From the NCBI RefSeq assembly GCF_022827545.1, contig NZ_CP094669.1:4457001-4521000 (forward strand): a DNA stretch of 64,000 bases. The letters are read 5' to 3'. A program made the position numbers and the translations under genes. This DNA is from Hymenobacter tibetensis. Lineage in GTDB: Bacteria; Bacteroidota; Bacteroidia; Cytophagales; Hymenobacteraceae. Each line of letters opens with the position of its first letter. The stretch's first letter is position 1. The notes beneath the pieces were generated by a model, which saw only the letters and a list, made by a program, of their open reading frames with translations, ran no database searches and had not been told where the DNA came from. This document shows positions 16,862 through 25,397 of the stretch, one piece after another.

Positions 16862-17263
16862 CTAGGTTGAGAGTGGCCAGAAATAAAAAAGTATAGAGCC
16901 TACAATCCAGAACAACGCCAGCAATACCGACACAAGGTGGAACAACAAGCATAGCACCAACACTACACCCCGTTTCAACTCCGCTACAGCATTGAGGCTA
17001 GGACTGCTCCAGAGAGGCCAAGTGCTCCACCAGAACAGAATACCGTTGCTAAGCAGTGGTAAAAGCACCCACGCCCACCAGCTATATACTACTTCTGAGA
17101 GCAGGTAGTACACCTCTTTGTCGTTCGAACCCGAGTAATACCAATCTGGCCATTGGGTCCAGAGCCACAACACCGCACACACTGCTACCAGTACACTAAG
17201 GGCCTTGCCGGGCGAAGATGAGGCAGGACATGTTAGTACCGCTATTCGTTGACTAGAGAGCAT
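16862..17263 (-). CDS. small membrane protein, unknown
   Basis: The 133-residue protein has hydrophobic segments at about 20-36, 62-82 and 97-130. It is unusually rich in Trp and Tyr between the first two (WLWTQWPDWYY). Its start overlaps the end of the upstream gene by 11 bases, which points to coupled translation. No family is recognised. Confidence 0.6.
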   Translation of the reverse strand: MLSSQRIAVLTCPASSSPGKALSVLVAVCAVLWLWTQWPDWYYSGSNDKEVYYLLSEVVYSWWAWVLLPLLSNGILFWWSTWPLWSSPSLNAVAELKRGVVLVLCLLFHLVSVLLALFWIVGSILFYFWPLST

Positions 17264-17657
17264 CTGTATCTCTCTGTGCTGTGTAAAATGCCTCTATCAA
17301 ACCAGTTAAGCTTATACCTAAGCCTATCATATAGCCGATACTTACCCACTCTGCTGTTTCATGTAGTTCGGTTTTAATCTCCGCCGACTGGAACAAGAGC
17401 ACACAAAGAAATTCATGCACAAAGCCGAGACACCATAGCACCTGGGTACGTTGTGGGCTACTGTTGCCACGCACTATTCGCCACCGCAAAAAGTATAGTA
17501 TCAAGCCTGGAATGCCGATGCCGAACAATAGGCCAAAAACAAACAGGATGTGCATACCCAAAATGGTGAGCGTATCCTTAAGTTGTTGGGCAGACGCCAG
17601 CCAACGACTCAGGTGTGTGGCCTTCAGCGAAGGCTCTAGCATTACTTGGTTTTCCAT
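17253..17657 (-). CDS. small membrane protein, unknown
   Basis: The 134-residue protein has a polar N-terminal stretch with helical pattern (to about residue 28), then segments at about 31-57, 72-90 and 103-122. A basic loop (RWRIVRGNSSPQR) between the first two suggests its position on the cytoplasmic side. It lies 17 bases downstream of the 78-residue gene and overlaps the next gene by 11 bases. Confidence 0.6.
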   Translation of the reverse strand: MENQVMLEPSLKATHLSRWLASAQQLKDTLTILGMHILFVFGLLFGIGIPGLILYFLRWRIVRGNSSPQRTQVLWCLGFVHEFLCVLLFQSAEIKTELHETAEWVSIGYMIGLGISLTGLIEAFYTAQRDTDAL

Positions 17658-17674
17658 GAAATAAAATGTTGAGT

Positions 17675-17911
17675 CTAGTTACCCAATAGCTCGGCTCCTT
17701 GCGGCGACCATAGCATCAGCAGAAAAAACACCACTCCCAGCAGTAGGAGCAGCAACAAGCTACCGACAGGCAACACACCGGTTAACAGCCGTTGTCGGCG
17801 CAGGTCAGGATCGGCGGCTCGCTCCTGCCAGGTGAGCACTAGGGCCAGCGTTGCCACATCCCCAACGCAGATCAGCAAGCCCAGAACGGTTAAAGAGAAT
17901 TGGAGAAGCAT
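17675..17911 (-). CDS. small two-helix membrane protein, unknown
   Basis: The 78-residue protein starts MLLQFSLTVLGLLICVGDVA and has two hydrophobic segments (about 2-27 and 43-68) joined by a charged loop (QERAADPDLRRQR). I chose ATG 17911 because it opens the first membrane segment. Longer starts in this frame would run through the end of the DUF4173-like gene. It follows that gene after 56 bases on the same strand. Confidence 0.5.
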   Translation of the reverse strand: MLLQFSLTVLGLLICVGDVATLALVLTWQERAADPDLRRQRLLTGVLPVGSLLLLLLLGVVFFLLMLWSPQGAELLGN

Positions 17912-17967
17912 AGGTAGAAGGTAGTACAGGGTTGATATTGCCGTGTTGAGTGGGCTGACTAGGTCAC

Positions 17968-19584
17968 TTAGGGTTTCGCTAGCTCTTCGTTGGCCTGCCA
18001 ATCGGCGTAGGTGTTGCTGGGCCAGTTGCGGGCTTGCTGCAGAGCATGAAACTCTCGGAGGCGCTGCTGAAGCCTTTGGCGAGCAGCAATGGGCTCCAGC
18101 TTCACCCAAGTGCCGTTGTAGGTTTCCGACACGAGGTGGCGCTGGGTGAGCACCTGCTGGTGGGCGGCTAGTTCGGGTAATACCCGGTCGGGCATGTCCA
18201 GCAGGAAGCCATAGTCGAGGATGTGCAGTTCGGGGCGTAGGTTGTAGCGCGCAATCCAGATTTCCCAGTTGCCGCAGGCCAGCCCCACCATCAGCAGGTA
18301 AACAGCCAGCGCGTTCAGGCGCACCAGCGAAAAGGTGGAGCGGCGCTGCCATATTTTAAGTAGCACCGTTAGTAGCCCGAAGAACGTCAGCAGCAAGAAG
18401 CCATACACGCCAATGCGCTTGTAGGCCAAGCCCGTATTGACAATGTAATAGTAGTTGCGCAGCCCCACCGACACCGCCAGTACCACATTTTGAAGCACCC
18501 ACACCGTAGCCAGCCAGCGCAGCGCAGGCAGCCCCCGCTGGTAGAAGTTGAGGTTGCGGCGAAAAAACCACAGCACAATACCCATGGCCACCAGAATGCT
18601 CAGAATCAGTACGTAGGTGCCTTCGTGCACAAACTGGGTAAGGTCGAAGTTGGGGCCCGGCACAAAGCCAAACCAAATCCAGTTGATGTCGATACCGTTG
18701 ACAACCAGCAACAGCGCGTTCACCAACCCGAACATGCTCAAGGCAACTAGGTATTCCTTGCGTAAATCAAGCGCGCGGAAGTTCTTGGACCGAAAGTCGG
18801 GGCGCCGAACGGCGAAGGAGGCCACTCGGTCGCGCTGCCGGGTTATGAATTCCCCTAGGCGCGACTCCTGGTCTGTGAAGTAGTGAACAGGTACGAGCAC
18901 CAGCGCGGCACCAGTGGCAACCAGCCCTAGCAGAAAAAACAGCAGGTGCGGCACCGATAGGTTTTCAAACAGCACCTCCAGCCATGTTCCTACCGCCGTC
19001 AGCGCTTGACTGGTTAGCTGGCTATACACCGGGTTGGCAACCAAAAACAGAATGTGGAATACGCACAGAGCCATCAGCGGCACGCCCAGCAAGCGCCCAT
19101 AAAACCAGGCCCGGCCTGCGCGTCCGCCCATGTTGTGCGGCAGACGCACTAGGCTTACCAGACCCGGCATCATCTGCCATGCACTACCTATGGCAGTAAA
19201 GAAGGCGTTGCTAATCAACTTCAGGTGCGGTTGGTTGAGGTAGCCATGCCACACTGCCAACGAGGCCACACAGGCCAGCTGGGCGGCCCCTGAACCGTAC
19301 CACGCCACCATAGTCGCACTCAGCAGCGTACCCGCCAGCGTCAGGCGGAAATAGCCGGAGCGCCACTGTGGCGCATGCCGTGGCAGCTGGGCTAGCACTA
19401 CTCCTACCACAAACAACGTATAGAGCAGCATATTCAGGGCAGCCCGCTCGTGCCAGAAGAGCACATCGAACAAGATGGCACCTGCGGGTAGTGCCACTTT
19501 TTGCAAAACACTAAGCGTGAGTTGCGGAGTGGGTGCGGCGGTGGAGACAAACCGGGAGCCGGCTGCGGAAATCGAGGTATTCAT
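17968..19584 (-). CDS. DUF4173-like polytopic membrane protein
   Basis: The 538-residue protein has about ten hydrophobic segments in its first 430 residues and a soluble C-terminal tail of about 95 residues that looks helical (LEPIAARQRLQQRLREFHAL). The segment FVHEGTYVLILSILVAMGIV and the later KRIGVYGFLLLTFFGLLTV are typical of the DUF4173/DUF4153 group. The function of that group is unknown. A palindromic site lies 81 bases upstream of its start, and the gene for a winged-helix regulator precedes it on the same strand. Confidence 0.78.
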   Translation of the reverse strand: MNTSISAAGSRFVSTAAPTPQLTLSVLQKVALPAGAILFDVLFWHERAALNMLLYTLFVVGVVLAQLPRHAPQWRSGYFRLTLAGTLLSATMVAWYGSGAAQLACVASLAVWHGYLNQPHLKLISNAFFTAIGSAWQMMPGLVSLVRLPHNMGGRAGRAWFYGRLLGVPLMALCVFHILFLVANPVYSQLTSQALTAVGTWLEVLFENLSVPHLLFFLLGLVATGAALVLVPVHYFTDQESRLGEFITRQRDRVASFAVRRPDFRSKNFRALDLRKEYLVALSMFGLVNALLLVVNGIDINWIWFGFVPGPNFDLTQFVHEGTYVLILSILVAMGIVLWFFRRNLNFYQRGLPALRWLATVWVLQNVVLAVSVGLRNYYYIVNTGLAYKRIGVYGFLLLTFFGLLTVLLKIWQRRSTFSLVRLNALAVYLLMVGLACGNWEIWIARYNLRPELHILDYGFLLDMPDRVLPELAAHQQVLTQRHLVSETYNGTWVKLEPIAARQRLQQRLREFHALQQARNWPSNTYADWQANEELAKP

Positions 19585-19665
19585 AGTGTACTGGTTAGGA
19601 ATCTAGTGCCTGTATGTGGAAAGAGTGGAGAGCCAACTTGCTAGCCTCTTCCTATTTTTAAAAGA

Positions 19666-19682
19666 ACTTTGTATTTCAAAGT
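19666..19682. promoter_or_regulatory. palindromic operator candidate, copy 1
   Basis: ACTTTG and CAAAGT form a perfect 6-bp palindrome with a 5-base spacer (ACTTTGTATTTCAAAGT). It lies between the regulator gene and the DUF4173-like gene. A second copy with the same spacing is at 20796-20811. The adjacent winged-helix protein is the natural candidate to bind both. Confidence 0.55.
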
Positions 19683-19704
19683 TTAAAGTCAAAAAAAATA
19701 CTGC

Positions 19705-19998
19705 TTACCCCCGCAACAGCTTTTCTAAAGCAAGCAAATGGTCTTGAAAGGCCTGTTTTCCTTCTTGTGAGGCGGTATAAGTGGTGTTGGGCTTCTTACC
19801 TACGAATTGCTTGTTTACTTGCACGTACCCGGCCTTCTCAAGGGCTGCCACATGGCTGGCGAGGTTGCCATCCGTTAACTCCAACACTTCTTTCAACTCG
19901 GTGAAGCTTACGTTATCGTTGGCCATGAGCACAGCCATTACGCCCAGCCGCACGCGGTGGTCGAAAGCTTTATTGAGCGTGTGAATAAGGTGTTTCAA
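19705..19998 (-). CDS. winged-helix transcriptional regulator (HTH_34-like)
   Basis: The 97-residue protein is a single winged-helix domain. The pattern HRVRLGVMAVLMANDNVSFTELKEVL is followed by the recognition region LTDGNLASHVAALEKAGYVQVNK and a wing (KPNTTYTAS), as in the small MarR/ArsR-like regulators of Bacteroidota. These usually act as dimers and often repress neighbouring membrane-protein genes. The start is TTG at 19998, because the open frame upstream holds no ATG and the next internal ATG would cut the first helix. It lies between two membrane-protein genes on the same strand and between two matching palindromes. Confidence 0.85.
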   Translation of the reverse strand: MKHLIHTLNKAFDHRVRLGVMAVLMANDNVSFTELKEVLELTDGNLASHVAALEKAGYVQVNKQFVGKKPNTTYTASQEGKQAFQDHLLALEKLLRG

Positions 19999-20143
19999 TG
20001 GAGAAAAGCCGACCTGACAGGGGTTACCACTTGTATAGGTTTGCGTGGTTTCTTTTTAGAGCGGAGGAAGAGAGAAGTAGCCGTGATACGCAACTTGGCT
20101 GTTTTCGCATGCAAAAAAGCCTAGCCTCAACGTGCCTAAAAGT

Positions 20144-20785
20144 TCATTGTCGTTCGTAGCGGTTATACATCAGTAGTCCGTACCCGATGTGGCCTAGTCC
20201 GAAACCGAGCGCAAATAACAGCAATCCGGCGCCAGGCAGCAAAATTCCCACTAAACCAAGTGCCACTTGGGTAAGACCTAGCAAGCGAATTTCATCGGGA
20301 GTGTATTTACTGGCATTCAGCAGCGCCAATCCGTAAAAGAGCAGCAAACCCGGCACCACCAGGCTCACGGCTCCGTGGGTGAACAGGGCCAAGCAGAAAA
20401 GTCCACCTGCCACCAGCGGAATCATCAGACTTACTGCTAAGCGTCGGCCCAGGGCGCTCCAAAGGGGCTGGCCGGCTTTGCGGGCCCGCCGCATCGTGAA
20501 GAACATGGCTACGGCTAAAGCCGCCGCTATTATACCCGCCGACAGCAGGAGCAAAAAGGGCAGCACAAGTTCTCGCTCAGCAGGCGTGCTTTGCAACAGC
20601 CGCAAAAAGCCGGTTTCGCCGTACTCCCGACGCAGGTACCAGTGGCCTGCCCCTGCCCCTATCAATGCCACAACGCCCGCTCCAACCCCTGAAAGGCCGC
20701 TAAGCGAGATGAAGCGGGAGGAGCGCTCCATGATGGCGCGAATCTCGGTGAGTTGAGCTAACGGGTCGACGGCAGGCTTCATCAT
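20144..20785 (-). CDS. polytopic membrane protein, unknown
   Basis: The 213-residue protein has a soluble helical start (MMKPAVDPLAQLTEIRAIMERSSRF, given in parts) and then about six membrane segments. A basic loop FFTMRRARKAGQP separates segments two and three. Proteins of this type commonly sit beside a HTH_34-like regulator in Bacteroidota, as here (145 bases upstream of it). I chose the ATG at 20785 because the next upstream ATG (20809) would lie inside a palindromic operator candidate. Confidence 0.7.
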   Translation of the reverse strand: MMKPAVDPLAQLTEIRAIMERSSRFISLSGLSGVGAGVVALIGAGAGHWYLRREYGETGFLRLLQSTPAERELVLPFLLLLSAGIIAAALAVAMFFTMRRARKAGQPLWSALGRRLAVSLMIPLVAGGLFCLALFTHGAVSLVVPGLLLFYGLALLNASKYTPDEIRLLGLTQVALGLVGILLPGAGLLLFALGFGLGHIGYGLLMYNRYERQ

Positions 20786-20795
20786 GTTTAAAAGC

Positions 20796-20811
20796 ACTTT
20801 GTGATACAAAG
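20796..20811. promoter_or_regulatory. palindromic operator candidate, copy 2
   Basis: ACTTTGTGATACAAAG carries the same CTTTG-N5-CAAAG palindrome as the site at 19666-19682 and lies 10 bases before the start of the membrane-protein gene. The two sites share 12 of 16 bases, and all palindromic positions agree. Confidence 0.55.
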
Positions 20812-21308
20812 CAGCGAAAACTTCTTCGCGTTTGCAAATCCCTCCTGAAATATTTCCACAGTATCAGGAAACTCCGCTGGATATACCACAGGTTGTAGCT
20901 GCCTCCGCTGTTTTTAAAATATCAACGTACTAGGAAGTACGGTACTCGGGCTCATACAGATAAGTTAAAGAGGCCATACCGTTACTCATGTTGCACTAAA
21001 CTGAAAGAGCCGTAGCTCGGAACAGATTTCCGCACTACGGCTCTCATAGTATAGCTAATGTTTGCAAGCCCAACACGCATGATAGATGCCGAATGATTTA
21101 ACTGGGCCAACTCATGCCTGTTTCAAAATGAGAAATCACACGGATTGCAAGCGTCAAATTGGAAGGCTGAATTCCCAAACAAGTCCAAATCCAAACAATC
21201 CTACAATTTTCCTCTGTTCGTAGGTATTGCCGTTCAGCTTCCAGTGCTAGCCTGTTTTCAGCGTTAGTCACCACCCTGAGCTTTCTTCCACTTTATTATT
21301 TTATTGAC
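20812..21308. other. intergenic stretch with one hairpin
   Basis: No gene is seen in these 497 bases. A 10-bp perfect inverted repeat (21006-21015 with 21035-21044, 19-base loop) has no T-tract, and no gene ends nearby, so its role is unclear. The stretch lies between divergent genes and probably holds both promoters. Confidence 0.5.
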
Positions 21309-21770
21309 ATGTTTAACGCGTACACTTCCGTTCAGCCAACTATTATCCGCACACTGCTTCTTTGGCTGTTCAGCAACCTGGGAGGCACCTTCCTACTTGG
21401 GTTGGGCTTTGCCCTCACCCACCGACTAAACGATAGTACCATTGCCGTTGCTGCTGGTTTGCTGGCCGCTATTATTACGCTACCCCTGGTGCCACTGGCT
21501 GTTCCATTCTTCGCGGTACTCGGGCGTGTTTGCTCGGGTTGGTCGCGCCGGTCTATGGCCCTGTTGGGTGTAACCCTATTTTTTATACTTGCTAATGAGC
21601 TACTCCGGTTTATGCTGCCCTTTGTTTCTCTTGAAGGCTTGCTGGAAATGTCGTCTCCTTATCTGGCAGCTGGGTTGATAACGGTATTCTGGCTCTACAG
21701 CCCTGGCGGCAAAACTTCTACAACTGCTATTTGGTCCAGAAGAAACACGCACCACGTTGAGGTAGGCTAA
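21309..21770 (+). CDS. membrane protein, unknown
   Basis: The 153-residue protein has four hydrophobic segments (about 12-36, 44-72, 81-107 and 117-130) and a basic, polar C-terminus (SRRNTHHVEVG). No family is recognised. The ATG at 21309 follows an AT-rich stretch and is the only reasonable start. No gene follows on the same strand for 250 bases. Confidence 0.55.
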   Translation: MFNAYTSVQPTIIRTLLLWLFSNLGGTFLLGLGFALTHRLNDSTIAVAAGLLAAIITLPLVPLAVPFFAVLGRVCSGWSRRSMALLGVTLFFILANELLRFMLPFVSLEGLLEMSSPYLAAGLITVFWLYSPGGKTSTTAIWSRRNTHHVEVG

Positions 21771-22026
21771 CCAACAGCTTGCTTGACTAGCACAAGCAGA
21801 CTCCAACTAGCTATTTGCCAACGCATTGACACCTTACTCAACTAACTTGTTGGGTAGGGTGTTTTTTGTTCCCTCGAACCGCCTTATGCCCTACCCCAAG
21901 CATTGCCATATCATACTAGTACCGTGCGGTTCTACGGCCATACTTCCTCTGGACGTTTCCTACCTGCTTTGTGCGTCTCTAGGCTCCCTGACAACCGTCT
22001 GCTGCTAATTATGCGTAGGCAATGAA

Positions 22027-22821
22027 GTGAAAATACGCCTCCAGTTATTCGAGTTTGAAGACCTGCCGTGGTTTCCGCGCGTCATCCGCGCCGGCATGAT
22101 GGACTACCTACGCTTTATGATTTCGTTGCTGGGTACCTACCAGCCGATTGTGCCGTTGCTACGCGAAGCCCTTGCAAAAGCCAACGCCGCCGAGTTGCTG
22201 GAGCTGTGTGCTGGTGCGGGCGGCGGCACCGAAGGCATCTTGCGGCGCCTGCGCGAAACCGGCCTTCCAACGGCCCGCATCACCCTCACCGATTTATACC
22301 CGCAACCAGCAGCCTGGCAGCTCTTAGCGCAGCGCAATCCAGGACTTACGTACGAGGTGGCTCCCGTTGATGCCACGGCCGTTTCCACCACGTTGGCGGG
22401 GTTCCGCACGGTATTTTCCGCGTTTCATCATTTCCCGCCGCCATTAGCCGAAGCCATTCTTGCTGATGCCGTGCAACAACGAGCTGGCATTGGGGTGTTC
22501 GAGGGGGCCGGCAAGCATTGGCTGGAAATTCTGCTGGCCTGGACGGTGCTGCCCATAGCGCAGTTGCTGTTCACCCCGTTTATGCGGCCCTTCCGGTTCA
22601 GCCGCCTGTTCTTCACTTACTTCGTGCCCCTTATCCCGCTTTTCACTATCTGGGACGGTACCGTGTCCATCCTGCGTATGTATCCGCCGGCGCAGTTGCT
22701 TTCCCTGGCCCGCCGCGCTGACCCCCATAATACGTTTGACTGGCAAGCCGGCAAAGTTCGGCACTGGTGGGGACCAGAAGTGACCTACCTAATTGGTGTT
22801 CCTCGCTTACAACGCACATAA
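22027..22821 (+). CDS. class I SAM-dependent methyltransferase
   Basis: The 264-residue protein shows the Rossmann-fold motif I as LLELCAGAGGGTEG (about residues 57-70), an acidic end of the second strand (TLTDLYP) and a later VFSAFHHFP. Residues from about 165 to 215 are strongly hydrophobic (LLAWTVLPIAQLLFTPFM, then FFTYFVPLIPLF), so it is probably membrane-associated. The start is GTG at 22027, because the ATG just before it meets a stop after one codon. The UbiA gene follows after 112 bases. The pairing suggests methylation of a lipid or prenylated compound, which is an inference. Confidence 0.8.
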   Translation: MKIRLQLFEFEDLPWFPRVIRAGMMDYLRFMISLLGTYQPIVPLLREALAKANAAELLELCAGAGGGTEGILRRLRETGLPTARITLTDLYPQPAAWQLLAQRNPGLTYEVAPVDATAVSTTLAGFRTVFSAFHHFPPPLAEAILADAVQQRAGIGVFEGAGKHWLEILLAWTVLPIAQLLFTPFMRPFRFSRLFFTYFVPLIPLFTIWDGTVSILRMYPPAQLLSLARRADPHNTFDWQAGKVRHWWGPEVTYLIGVPRLQRT

Positions 22822-22933
22822 GTGTGTACTTCGGTAGTGGCGCCCCGTATCGGTGCTTGTGGTGCTTACTGCCCCGAACTCGTACCTTACTGGTAGCTAA
22901 AGCATCCGCTTCCTAACCCTAGAACACCTTGCA

Positions 22934-23797
22934 ATGTCATACCGCCGCGCGTTGTTGCTGCTGCGCATTCCGTTTTCCATCTACCTCATGCCCGTGTTCT
23001 GGTTTGGGTTGAGCGCGCTTCGCGAGCCTTTCAGCAGTGGGCGGGCGGTAGGGGTGTTCGTAGTGTTGCACTTGTTGGCTTACCCGGCTTCTAACGGCTA
23101 CAATTCCTATTACGACCGGGACGAAGGCAGTATCGGCGGCCTAAAGAAGCCCCCTAAAGTTTCCCAAGAGCTGCTTTATCTGGTGTATGTGTTCGATGCG
23201 CTGGCTGTGGTGGGGGCCGCGTTGCTGAGCCCATTGTTCGGAGTATTGGTGGCGGTGTATCTTCTGGTGTCGAAAGCCTACAGCTACGAAGGCATTCGAC
23301 TCAAGAAGTATCCTCTGCTGAGTACGGTGGTGGTCGTGGTATTCCAAGGCGCCTTCACCTTTCTGATGACTCAGGTAGGTGTGGGAGCTTCACAAGCAAC
23401 GATTCTTGAAACAACTAATTTGCTGCTCGCCCTCGTCAGCAGTCTCTTTCTGTGCGGCTCCTACCCTCTCACGCAGGTCTACCAGCACCAGGAAGATGCC
23501 CGCCGCGGCGACCAGACCTTAAGTTTACGACTAGGCATCCGGGGCACGTTTGTGTTTGCGGCCGTAGGGCTTCTGGCAGGGGCCACCGTATTGGCGGGCA
23601 CGCTCTGGGTTCGTCAGGAAACCATGCACCTCTTCGTATTTCTGCTGGCAACTGGGCCGGTAGTGGCGCTGTTTGGGCGTTGGGCTTACTTGGTTTGGCA
23701 AGACCCTAGTGCTGCCGACTTCGAGCATACCATGCGCATGAACCAGGTGTCGTCGTTGTGCATGAGTGTTGCTTTTGGCTTGATGCTGTTCTGGTAG
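22934..23797 (+). CDS. UbiA-family prenyltransferase
   Basis: The 287-residue polytopic protein transfers a prenyl chain to an acceptor ring or lipid at the membrane. The first Asp-rich motif is NGYNSYYDRDEG (Asn54 to Gly65, with Asp61 and Asp63). The second is HQEDARRGDQTLSLRLG near residue 185. About eight membrane segments fit the family. Menaquinone, tocopherol-like and phospholipid pathways all use such enzymes. No pathway partner beyond the upstream methyltransferase is present, so the substrate is unknown. Confidence 0.85.
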   Translation: MSYRRALLLLRIPFSIYLMPVFWFGLSALREPFSSGRAVGVFVVLHLLAYPASNGYNSYYDRDEGSIGGLKKPPKVSQELLYLVYVFDALAVVGAALLSPLFGVLVAVYLLVSKAYSYEGIRLKKYPLLSTVVVVVFQGAFTFLMTQVGVGASQATILETTNLLLALVSSLFLCGSYPLTQVYQHQEDARRGDQTLSLRLGIRGTFVFAAVGLLAGATVLAGTLWVRQETMHLFVFLLATGPVVALFGRWAYLVWQDPSAADFEHTMRMNQVSSLCMSVAFGLMLFW

Positions 23798-23889
23798 GCA
23801 CCCAAGCCAGCCTCCGAGCCTACTTGTAGCAAACAGAACAGTCGGCCTTTAAACCGCGTATTGTCGGCAGCTACCATTTCCTTTATCTC

Positions 23890-24513
23890 ATGCGCCTCAC
23901 TTCGCTGCTTCCCCTGCTCGGTTTTGTTGTTGCTTGCTCCACCCCCGACACGCGTCAGGCGGCTACCAGCCCTTCCACTGCCGACACGGCCACGAATCTG
24001 GAGCCTATGGACACTGCCCGTGCTGCCGCTGCCGATGCCCAGTCGGACACCTTGAAAACGGTACGGCAACGGCACACTTTCTCTTCGCCTAGTTCCCCCG
24101 ACGAATTCAAGCTGGTGATGCGGGGCAAAGATATGCTCACTGGTGAGGCCACCTTCACTATCACCGATGCTAGTGGGCAAGTTATCTTTCGTGAGATTCT
24201 TTCGGCCGGCGATTTAGAGGCGGCTATGGTATACGAAATGAAGACCCCCACCGCTACCGCCGATGAGCGTGCTGCCTACGTGCGCCGCCGTATGGATGAG
24301 TTTTTCACTGAAAAAAACTTCCAGAAGCCAGCCCTTACCCCCAAGTCGGCCTTCCCCACCGACAATACCATCACCCGCGCTGCCTGGGACGACCTTCGCC
24401 AGCGTCCAGATGCTATTAGCTTCTCCTACTTAGTAGGCAAAGAGGACCGCCGCCGAATTGCCTGGGCACCAAGCACCAAGCAGGTAATACATTTGCCAGG
24501 CAACGGCAGCTAG
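23890..24513 (+). CDS. lipoprotein, unknown
   Basis: The 207-residue protein has a lipoprotein signal (MRLTSLLPLLGFVVAC, lipid Cys16). A Thr/Ala-rich linker (to about residue 55) precedes a globular domain starting at RHTFSSPSSPDEFKLVMRG. The domain reads as alternating strands (EATFTITDASGQVIFREIL), then helices, and ends at about residue 200. No family is recognised. It could face the periplasm or, since Bacteroidota export many lipoproteins, the surface. Confidence 0.7.
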   Translation: MRLTSLLPLLGFVVACSTPDTRQAATSPSTADTATNLEPMDTARAAAADAQSDTLKTVRQRHTFSSPSSPDEFKLVMRGKDMLTGEATFTITDASGQVIFREILSAGDLEAAMVYEMKTPTATADERAAYVRRRMDEFFTEKNFQKPALTPKSAFPTDNTITRAAWDDLRQRPDAISFSYLVGKEDRRRIAWAPSTKQVIHLPGNGS

Positions 24514-25012
24514 CATTCTTTGTTACACATCCAGTTCCATACAAGCAGGACTAGTCTTGTATATAGGCATAGCCCCTTAGCTAGCTGTGCCTATAGCTAG
24601 CGTCTTCCTGCGTTCATAAGTACATAAGTAAAGCAGCCGGATTTTGCTCCTTCCCTATCTCCCTAAGTATTTAAATAGAGTATAGGCTGCACTAAGCCCA
24701 GGTGAGGTTTGAGCGAAGACGGTTAGATGATTGCGTGTTGATTATGAAAATTATATAAATATTTTATTGATACTTTTTTATCCTTCTATGCATGCTTGCC
24801 TGAAACCTTAAATCGCAAACAACTCTTACTATAATTTGTATTTAATTAAGTAAGAGATGCTCTTTATTACATCCATTGCCAAGTGGTTGTTCTACTATTC
24901 CTGGGAAGAAAAAAGGTAGCAACAAATAGCAAGTTCCAGCACCAGATAGCTTGGAGTGTTAAAAGGTTATTAGTTCACTATAGTCCAATAAAACAGGCTG
25001 CAAGTGCAAAAC

Positions 25013-25042
25013 TTGCTAAAACCTTTTAGTTTGTTAACCTTG
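25013..25042 (+). promoter_or_regulatory. promoter of the susC operon
   Basis: TTG at 25013-25015 and TAACCTTG at 25035-25042 are 19 bases apart. The -7 element has one mismatch to TAnnTTTG, which would suit a regulated gene. Confidence 0.5.
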
Positions 25043-25046
25043 GTAT

Positions 25047-25060
25047 TGCAAACGATTACG
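25047..25060. promoter_or_regulatory. LacI-type operator at the susC start site
   Basis: TGCAAACGATTACG matches the LacI-family consensus TGnAAnCGnTTnCA at every fixed position except the last. It begins 4 bases after the -7 element, so a bound repressor would block initiation. The LacI-family regulator encoded at 34835-35872 is the obvious ligand. Confidence 0.6.
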
Positions 25061-25397
25061 GTAAGTCAACTGTCGGGTTTGCAATGGAATTTCGGTTCAT
25101 CCATCTCTCTTTTCACTCATCCAAATCCCACTTCATGCAATCGATTTACACCTTCTTGTTCACCCCTACTATATAAGTAGTCAAATAGTGGATCTACTAC
25201 TGTAGCTAACTGGACGACTAACAACGTCAACAGCCCGAAGCGCTCTTGTATTAACTAAAGAGTTTGCTAGAGCTGAACTACAGCCTCGCGAGAAAGTACC
25301 ATTGACCTGGCTAGCCCTCACTTTCTCATCGATGACACCATTGCTGCGAGTCAATTTCTGCACTTCTCCCTTATCTCCATTCCTTTCTCATCACTGT

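Larger units (their letters stand above)
24514..25397. other. AT-rich regulatory gap before susC
   Basis: No gene is seen in these 884 bases. Three things stand out. One is a hairpin at 24562-24595 (8-bp stem TATAGGCA/TGCCTATA), which may end the lipoprotein transcript. Another is an 8-bp inverted repeat CTCTTACT/AGTAAGAG at 24823-24830 and 24849-24856. The third is the susC promoter-operator at 25013-25060, which leaves a leader of about 350 bases before the susC start. Confidence 0.55.

Noticed and set aside
17912..18352. Longer start for the 78-residue membrane protein
   Set aside because: It would overlap the end of the DUF4173-like gene by several hundred bases in another frame, and the added sequence looks like a shadow of that gene.
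21826..22008. Possible 60-residue protein before the methyltransferase gene
   Set aside because: Composition and lack of any domain suggest chance, and no promoter or spacing supports it.
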